Shown in pieces: positions 58,493 through 64,000 of a DNA stretch of 64,000 bases (position 1 is the first letter of the stretch; every line of letters begins with the position of its first letter). The notes under the pieces are model-generated. The model was given only the letters and a program-made list of their open reading frames with translations. It was not told the origin of the DNA and ran no database searches. The position numbers were made by a program, and so were the translations under genes. This DNA is from Cristatella mucedo (lineage: Eukaryota > Bryozoa > Phylactolaemata > Cristatellidae), in contig WPIO01000175.1 of assembly GCA_009760855.2 (NCBI GenBank), positions 1 through 64,000 on the forward strand. The letters are read 5' to 3'.

Positions 58493-61400
58493 GTAATAGT
58501 TGCGCGACAGCGACTTGCAAAGACGCAAATGCTAGGTCACTCTGCGACAAGCATATTACTTGAAAGAGCCAAAGTTCACATTTATAAACTGTCGTTTATC
58601 GATGGGTTAACGTTTACAATATCGAAATGTATATCGTCCTGTAGCCTTGGCGTGTAAGCAAAGTGCATAAGTTAAGTAGCAATTGCTGTTTCTTCTCCGT
58701 CACTTACTCTTGAAGGGTGGCAGCCATTTGTTGACGGCCCCTGCATTCGATGTTCCATTTCCTCAATTAAACTCTTGCATGCCAACGCTGTCTGTGAAGC
58801 ACTTAAAGCAAACGAATTTCCGGCCTGTGTGACTTCGCATAACAAGGTCGCATAAAATAATGCAAATTCTGCTCTTTAGTTCTGGTGTGGAACGTCTCCC
58901 GGCGTATCTACACTCGTGGTGAAGATAATAAGTTTTTTTCACACATTTAAAATTTATTTAAACAGTGTAATCCTCACGGATAAATGATAATATTTTAGTT
59001 GCTATCCGATACTCTTTTGAGCTCAAAGAGATTTATTTTTTATTATCGCAGTTTGTTTCAGGTTTTTTAACTGGATGAAGCTTGTGTGTGTGCAGGCTTT
59101 ATTATTTCTAAATGCATTCGTCACAGGCCAGCCATTTCAACCAACGGAAATATTCTTCATAACCTTACAACTTTTTTATAGATTGCATCAAGTATTCAGT
59201 AGATTTTCTACCGTACTACTTGTGAATTTGCAACAATGGACCGCACTTTAATGTTGGTGCTGCAGATTTTCGCGTTCCGTTATTTGGAATAATATGGTGA
59301 AAGCATACAAACGTGATACAAAGAGCATATTTGTACAGTAATTTATATTGTGATAATATTCATTTGAAATATCAAAAGGTTTCTAACTGCAAGGTATTTT
59401 AGCGGATTTTAAGTATTTCTCAGCTGAATAAGTAGTATAAAGTATTCAATATTTGGTTGTCACTGCTGAATGAATATCTCGGAAATAATCACCTAAAGTA
59501 GTAACCACTGATTGGGCGATCGACACCATTCAATTCCGTCCTCATGGGACTATTCGGACTTTGCAAAGACAAATTAGTACTTTGCTAATGGAGATGCAAT
59601 AATTCTGGCAGAAAATTCATATGATTGCCATTGAAAGTGTGCTGATTTATGTTGTTTTTAAACATTTCTCTGCTGTACCTGCACAGGCCACGTGATTTCT
59701 AGTAAAGGGGCTTCTTCGTCATACCGGGATTAACTTCTATAGAGGCTTCTAGGGGTATGATGTTATAATTCTTACCTTTTTTTAAATTCTGACCGATGCT
59801 AATGTATGAAAGTTTTGATTTTTCGAGTTTTTCCCATTAGCAGTCTTTCCGTCCTATGCGTATGCACGTCTAGATGAAATTCAGCAAAAGGTTACTGTTT
59901 TATATTCGACCCGTGATAAAGCAGTTCACGTCGACAAGGAGTCCAGGTCAATGATACGTATTACCAAGGTGATGGGCTCGGGAACGCGGCATATGTAAAG
60001 CGCCTGAGTTATTCTGTTATCTTAAGCCGTCAGAGTAATAATTTATGTATTATTCTCGCGGGTAAAAATTAAAGGAACCTCACGTTGCGACTGCCGACGA
60101 GTATCAGGTCACGATTGCGTACGTGGTGTGTGGTGCTCCCTTTCGAAGTCCGAGGTCGTGGTATCGATTACTACAGCGGACGATTCTTTTTTGCTAACAC
60201 AGCAGGCGGAGGAGACAGGTCGCTAAACGCTCCTCTGCATCCATACAAATGTTGCTGTCATCATCATCATCGCAGCTAATACTTCTTTTTGAACAACTAT
60301 TCGCACGGCAAAACCCTCAGTACCGTGGCGTTTAAGATGCTTAGTATTTATAATTCCACGTGAATCACAACAAACTAGATTGACTAACTGTGGCATCGTC
60401 AACTGTCACGCAAACGTTTCGCCTCGGTGGCGATTTTGTATACGGACTTAAGTGACTGAAATTTGCTCTCCTTTATTCACAAAGACGGGCAGCCAAATGT
60501 AAGGCGGAAAGGCTAATGCTTTAGTTACAAGCGCAAATTTCGGAAAGCATATAGTTGTGAATGAAAATGCGAAGGCTTACTTTTGTTACCACCTGATATT
60601 CATTTAAGGTACATATTAAGTCATATATAACTATTCTTTCAGAAGAGGAGCTAAGAATTTAAACCGCAAAGTAATCGATTGTGTAGACCTCGCGAAGTCC
60701 CGTTTATCCAACATATCTCGCAAGGTTAGGCTCGGACAGAGGTTGCAGTATTTTAAGTATTCACCAAAAGCAAGAATTTTGGTTTTCATTATTATTATTA
60801 TCAGTGATAATAATAAACTTGATAACGCCCCTCAGAGCACTCGATCTCTTTCTAGGCACTTTTCATTTGTTGCCAAGGAAACAGTTACCGATAAGTCCTG
60901 TAAGAGGAAAACGATTAAACATTGTTATGATAATAGGGTTTATGCTGAATGTTATGGAAATATCTCACTTCTATTGAACAAGCCTCGAATTCATCGTCGG
61001 GTGTTTTGGCATATAATTGATAAGGCTCAGCGTCAAATTTCTCTAAAAAATAAAAACAGACGAATAGGCTCTGGCTCACTTTTTTGCTAGCTTGGCGAAA
61101 ACATTCAGAAATATGCCACACTTAATTTGCTAGGGAGCTGTATTTTCGAGCATCACAAATGAAAAATATTACTGCAACCTAGTGAACTTCTACGAGATTG
61201 TTCATCATAAGCCTCAAAAATATGTGCTCTGTTATTCACTGGGTCACTAGATCACTGCACGTCGAAAAATGGAGAATGCAATTGGTATAAAGCTGGATGC
61301 TGGCAACCTGAGGAGATTGATCCAACCTTGTGGTGCCCAGCCGAATTCATTTGCTGCAGGACAAGTAAGTTTTTCTTTACGTATTTTTGAAGGCATAACC

Positions 61401-63943
61401 AAACCCACTAAATCCTAGTGCTAAATGGCGGCTTGTTTATCTTTTTCTTCATTTTTTGAAGCTATTTATTAATTTGCATTTTGTTGTGGGTTTATAAGTT
61501 GATGGCAGATCGGTCGTTTACTGGCTTTGTTACGAACGAATGCTCCAAAACCTTATATATTCCGGCTAAGTTACGATCATATAAAGAAATCTGGCGAATG
61601 GATTTTAATTATGGAAGCCATATTAAGTATTCAGAAATCTCTTTTAATCCTTAGGTTTTGGCTTTTGACCTAACTGCATTCTCAAAAGACATTGATTTTA
61701 CCTTTAGAGCGTTTCAAAGTTTACAGCGGGATCAAATGAAGAAGAAGTAGAGAATAACATACCTAGAAATTCTTCTTCAATTTTAATATGCATTTTTTTA
61801 AATTAAAAAATAATTATAGCAAGTTAAGAATATCAGCTTTGGAGGACTTAAGTAAGATTGCTCAGCAGAGTCGATAGAATGAGGCATTTAACTTGTTCTG
61901 CCAGAGCGGAATGAGGGTACATAGCTTTTTGAAAAACGAGCTTTTTGAAGAACGAGTGCCAGAACAGATTAGTCACATAGTGACACAGTTTCCGTAAGCT
62001 TTACCATGACCACTAACCTTCGCTGGATGTTTCATGAACTGGTAGTGCCTAACTGCATGATAACAGAGCTTTCCTTTTGGCAAACTAGGGCAGCACGTTG
62101 TGTGATTATCTTCACTTTCAAGCGTAATAATAATGACAATAATAAAACATTTGACAAATCACCCTCAGCGAACTGAATCTCTTTCTAGACGCTTTATATT
62201 AGCAGCAAAGGAAGCGCGATCTAATAGTCACCGTTAGAATTCTCCCTAAAAAATAACAACATAATGGCTACAGCCACACGCCCACGGTCAGCAAGCAAGT
62301 ATGGTGAGTGGTAGCTTGCAAAAGTGTGGGGGCGCATAAGCACATAAAGGATGAATCGCAGGGACTCAGGAAATGCTGAAATAAATAGGTGTATTTCAAT
62401 TTTCTCTAAAAATGTAGTCAAATCAGGAGTTGTCGTGAGCATTTTGGGATTGCGTTAAAGGCTTTGGGAGCATACGAACTAAAGGCACGGTCTCCAAAGC
62501 AGTTGAGGTTTATACGAGGTATAGTTAAACAATTCTATTGTAAAAAGTGGGTGGCGCAATGCTTAGCCTAATGGGGGAGTTGATCTGATAGGTTTATTTT
62601 TGGTTGAGTCAAATGATGAATTTATTTAAGAAGGAGTAACAAAACCTTGAGGTCAATGCATTGCTTGACTGGGAGCCAGAGCATGTCGGCGAGAAGCAGT
62701 GCGATGTGGCTACTTGTATCAATCGGAAGCTAAAGTTGTGCAGATTAAGCTACTTTTGTGTTAATACAATTTTGCAATAAACTGCAACCGTTTTCCAAGC
62801 AATTAAAACAATGACAAAACAGCAACATATCATTTGTTTAGTCGAAATTGCTCATTAGCTTTTCACCATTAATGTAGCATTAAATAAGAAATTCACTACT
62901 CCCGAATCACACCACTTCTTGCTGACCTTCACTGGCTAAGAGGCAAGCAAAGGATCGATTTCAAAGTATTTTCGCTCACTTTTTGGTCACTTCATTCTTT
63001 GGCTCCAACCTATCTCTCAGATCTACTCCCCCACCAGACCAAGCATCGTACCACCTACTTTTCAGAATGTAACAGTTTACCAATACCCGGTACAAAACTC
63101 AATTCCTCTGGAGACCGTGCAATCAGTTCGTATGCTCTCAAAGCCTGGAACTCCCTCCCGACTTGCTTCAGAATACCTCCTTGCGTGATCCAATTTAAAA
63201 AGAACTTAAAAACACACCTATTTAGAACAGTATTTAGTGGGTTCCCGTGATTTTTCCTTTATGTGGTTAGTCGTGCTGACACTGTGTATGCTGCCGGTAA
63301 ACGTACTTGCACGCTGACCAGGTGCAAGTAAACCCTAACTATGTAATTCATTTTGTTTACCAAGCAAGATACGACCAGGCATGATACTCACCATTCAACC
63401 GTATTTACTTTGTATCAAATGTCAAACGAGTAGAAAAAGATTGAGATCTAAGTGGCTTCATCAAGTGCATTGTCTTTATTGTTAGAAGCAAACAAGTATT
63501 GTTTATTGCCGTGACATTGTTTTCGTGAATTCTCGTATGCGGTTGTAGAAAACGTTAGTGTTGCTGAATTATTTAAAAGTAATCTCGAGATGCCGTCATA
63601 TAAGCAGTATTAGGAATTTTTCTGTTGAGTAAGCTTTCGGAAATACTGTAGGTCCTTGTGTTGCACTAGCACGTTTTATAGGCTAACCATTTATACTTGC
63701 ACAGAGATCGCACAGTATTAAAAATAATTGCTTTCGTATTTCTAACTGTGCATACGACGTTTTACCTCGATGGCCATTGTGTGGTTGCTCTTAACCTACC
63801 GAATGTTGAATTCTTTAAATTTCACAGAGACCCAATGCGAGAGACAAGGTGGAGATTGCATATGGACGGGTCGTCAGTGCGACTATCCAAAAGCGTGGAA
63901 TAGCGGCTACGCGTGCAACGGCTTTTTGCGGTGCTGCATTTGA
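58366..63943 (+). CDS. Defensin-like secreted peptide gene, split, with cassette exon
   Basis: Three exons are supported: 58366-58492, 61251-61364 (cassette) and 63828-63943. Exon 1 plus the last exon gives 80 residues; with the cassette, 118 residues. Order: signal peptide (residues 1 to about 19), acidic propeptide, Lys40-Arg41 processing site, then one or two six-cysteine domains. Both domains fit C-x4-G-[DE]-C-x-W-x4-C-x2-P-x8-C-x5-C-C, close to the beta-defensin pattern with its G-x-C and terminal Cys-Cys, but with six rather than three to five residues between the second and third Cys. Defensins of this fold are secreted peptides, mostly antimicrobial; here the role is inferred. The predicted mature one-domain peptide is about 39 residues, begins with Gln and has four acidic and four basic residues, so it is not cationic. 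All splice sites are GT/AG and phase 1. The gene lies alone at the end of a LINE-rich tract. Confidence 0.85.
58719..58960. repeat. Intron segment similar to the 24-38 kb duplicated units
   Basis: GGTGGCAGCCATTTGTTGAC (58714-58738 region) matches 27353-27372 with a single difference, and CATTCGAT follows at the same distance in both. Weaker likeness continues past AAGGTCGCATAAAATAATGC. Unit 2 has a more diverged version near 36003. It is either an old shared repeat or a sign that these loci are related by duplication. Confidence 0.55.
58961..60784. other. Intron 1, part without recognised feature
   Basis: No repeat family was recognised. Two frames behind AG sites were considered as further exons and not accepted: 59841-59997, without cysteines, and 60085-60279, cysteine-containing but with the wrong spacing. 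Confidence 0.5.
60785..60885 (-). mobile_element. LINE-B 3' tail inside intron 1
   Basis: Minus-strand tail (ATTATTATTATTATCAGTGA) and hairpin (GCCCCTCAGAG and CTCTTTCTAGGC), with nothing upstream. It lies about 370 bases before the cassette exon. Confidence 0.82.
61251..61364 (+). CDS. Cassette exon: first six-cysteine domain
   Basis: The acceptor is TCACTAG before 61251. The first two bases join the G of exon 1 to make Asp, then His and the first Cys. Cysteines follow as C-x6-C-x6-C-x11-C-x5-C-C, spacing identical to the last exon, with Gly-Glu before Cys2 and Trp two residues after it. The donor is GTAAGT at 61365, a strong match to consensus. At 114 bases (38 codons) and phase 1 at both ends, skipping or including it keeps the frame. 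Joined to the last exon it gives Cys-Cys-Arg-Thr-Lys-Thr-Gln-Cys between domains. The domain is acidic (six acidic, three basic residues). The polypyrimidine tract is weak (TGCTCTGTTATTCACT), which would suit regulated inclusion. The intact frame, conserved spacing and both splice sites make a decayed exon unlikely. Confidence 0.8.
61371..62125. other. Intron 2 (cassette to last exon), part without recognised feature
   Basis: AT-rich, with no repeat or exon recognised. The words GAAAAACGAGCTTTTTGAAG and its neighbour at 61930-61955 form a short tandem duplication. Confidence 0.5.
62130..62720 (-). mobile_element. LINE-B 3' part inside the intron
   Basis: Decayed minus-strand copy: AATAATAATGACAATAATAA tail, hairpin at about 62160-62200, and the C-terminal region to about 62720. 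Confidence 0.82.
62880..63475 (+). mobile_element. LINE-B 3' part inside the intron
   Basis: Plus-strand copy with an open stretch (62999-63250: MAPTYLSDLLPHQTKHRTTY, then ALKAWNSLPTCFR), the 3' UTR and a decayed hairpin near 63440. It faces the copy at 62130-62720. Confidence 0.85.
63828..63943 (+). CDS. Last exon: second six-cysteine domain and stop
   Basis: The acceptor TTCTTTAAATTTCACAG ends at 63827. The first two bases complete Glu (after exon 1) or Lys (after the cassette). Then Thr-Gln-Cys opens a domain with Cys at 46, 53, 60, 72, 78 and 79 of the 80-residue form: C-x6-C-x6-C-x11-C-x5-C-C. Gly-Gly-Asp precedes Cys2, Trp follows at plus two, and Pro is third in the x11 loop. The peptide ends Cys-Cys-Ile with TGA at 63941-63943. 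No AATAAA lies in the last 57 bases of the window, so the 3' UTR continues beyond it. Expected pairing, if it is a true beta-defensin, is 1-5, 2-4 and 3-6; this is inferred. Confidence 0.88.
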
Positions 63944-64000
63944 TGAACTTCTCAATCAATGTTACAACTGTAAATACAGCTGTGCATTTTATACTGTTTG

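Noticed and set aside
59841-59997. Frame of about 50 codons following TTAGCAG, in phase with exon 1, considered as an alternative exon.
   Set aside because: It has no cysteines, no similarity to the other exons and no clear donor; such frames occur by chance.
60085-60279. Open frame with several cysteines (and CGT TGC GAC TGC in another frame) in the defensin intron, behind an AG at about 60073, considered as a third defensin exon.
   Set aside because: The cysteine spacing does not fit, the Cys-Cys end lies in a different frame and the acceptor lacks a pyrimidine tract. At best it is a decayed relic.
1-64000. CRISPR arrays, bacterial operons or rRNA genes.
   Set aside because: No spaced direct repeats, no compact gene runs and no rRNA-like sequence were seen; the window is eukaryotic.

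Overview
The window looks like nuclear DNA of an invertebrate animal. It has large intergenic spaces, introns with GT/AG borders, many decayed non-LTR retrotransposons, tRNA-derived SINEs, solo LTRs and a nuclear copy of mitochondrial cox1. In that cox1 copy TGA sits at Trp positions, ATA at a conserved Met and AGA at a conserved Ser. This fits the invertebrate mitochondrial code (protostome or cephalochordate type) and argues against cnidarian, echinoderm or vertebrate origin. The species cannot be named from this.

Almost everything from 1 to about 57,550 is repeats. Two LINE families dominate; the names are local. LINE-A has a 3' end of ACATT pentamers. LINE-B has a 3' hairpin followed by a TTA/TAA-rich tail. 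Both look like the CR1/L2 group, with an APE-type endonuclease followed by a reverse transcriptase. Copies are 5'-truncated, inverted and nested in each other. Three solo LTRs of one family (860-2093, 3981-5287, 43672-44974) start TG (TA in one), end CA and have 4-bp target duplications. The first two flank the cox1 copy at about 2580-3925. SINEs lie at 16.0, 18.1, 22.3, 22.6, 45.2, 46.7 and 47.4 kb. An old direct duplication pairs about 24,340-32,195 with about 32,280-38,830; younger LINE-B copies sit in each half.

The only convincing host gene is at the right end: a split gene for a secreted defensin-like peptide (58366-63943). Exon 1, behind a TATA box, encodes a signal peptide and an acidic propeptide ending in Lys-Arg. 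A 5.3-kb intron follows, then a last exon carrying one six-cysteine domain. Inside the intron is a second exon (61251-61364) with an identical cysteine spacing, phase 1 at both ends and exactly 38 codons long. It can be included or skipped without changing frame, so the locus could make a one-domain or a two-domain peptide. The motif shared by both domains is C-x4-G-[DE]-C-x-W-x4-C-x2-P-x8-C-x5-C-C. This is the most interesting system in the window. A segment of the same intron resembles the 24-38 kb duplicated block, hinting that the block may derive from related loci that have lost their coding exons.

Limits: everything was read by eye. LINE and SINE borders are usually good to about 10-30 bases, exon borders in the defensin gene to the base. 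Minus-strand spaces were not searched exhaustively for further cysteine-rich exons.
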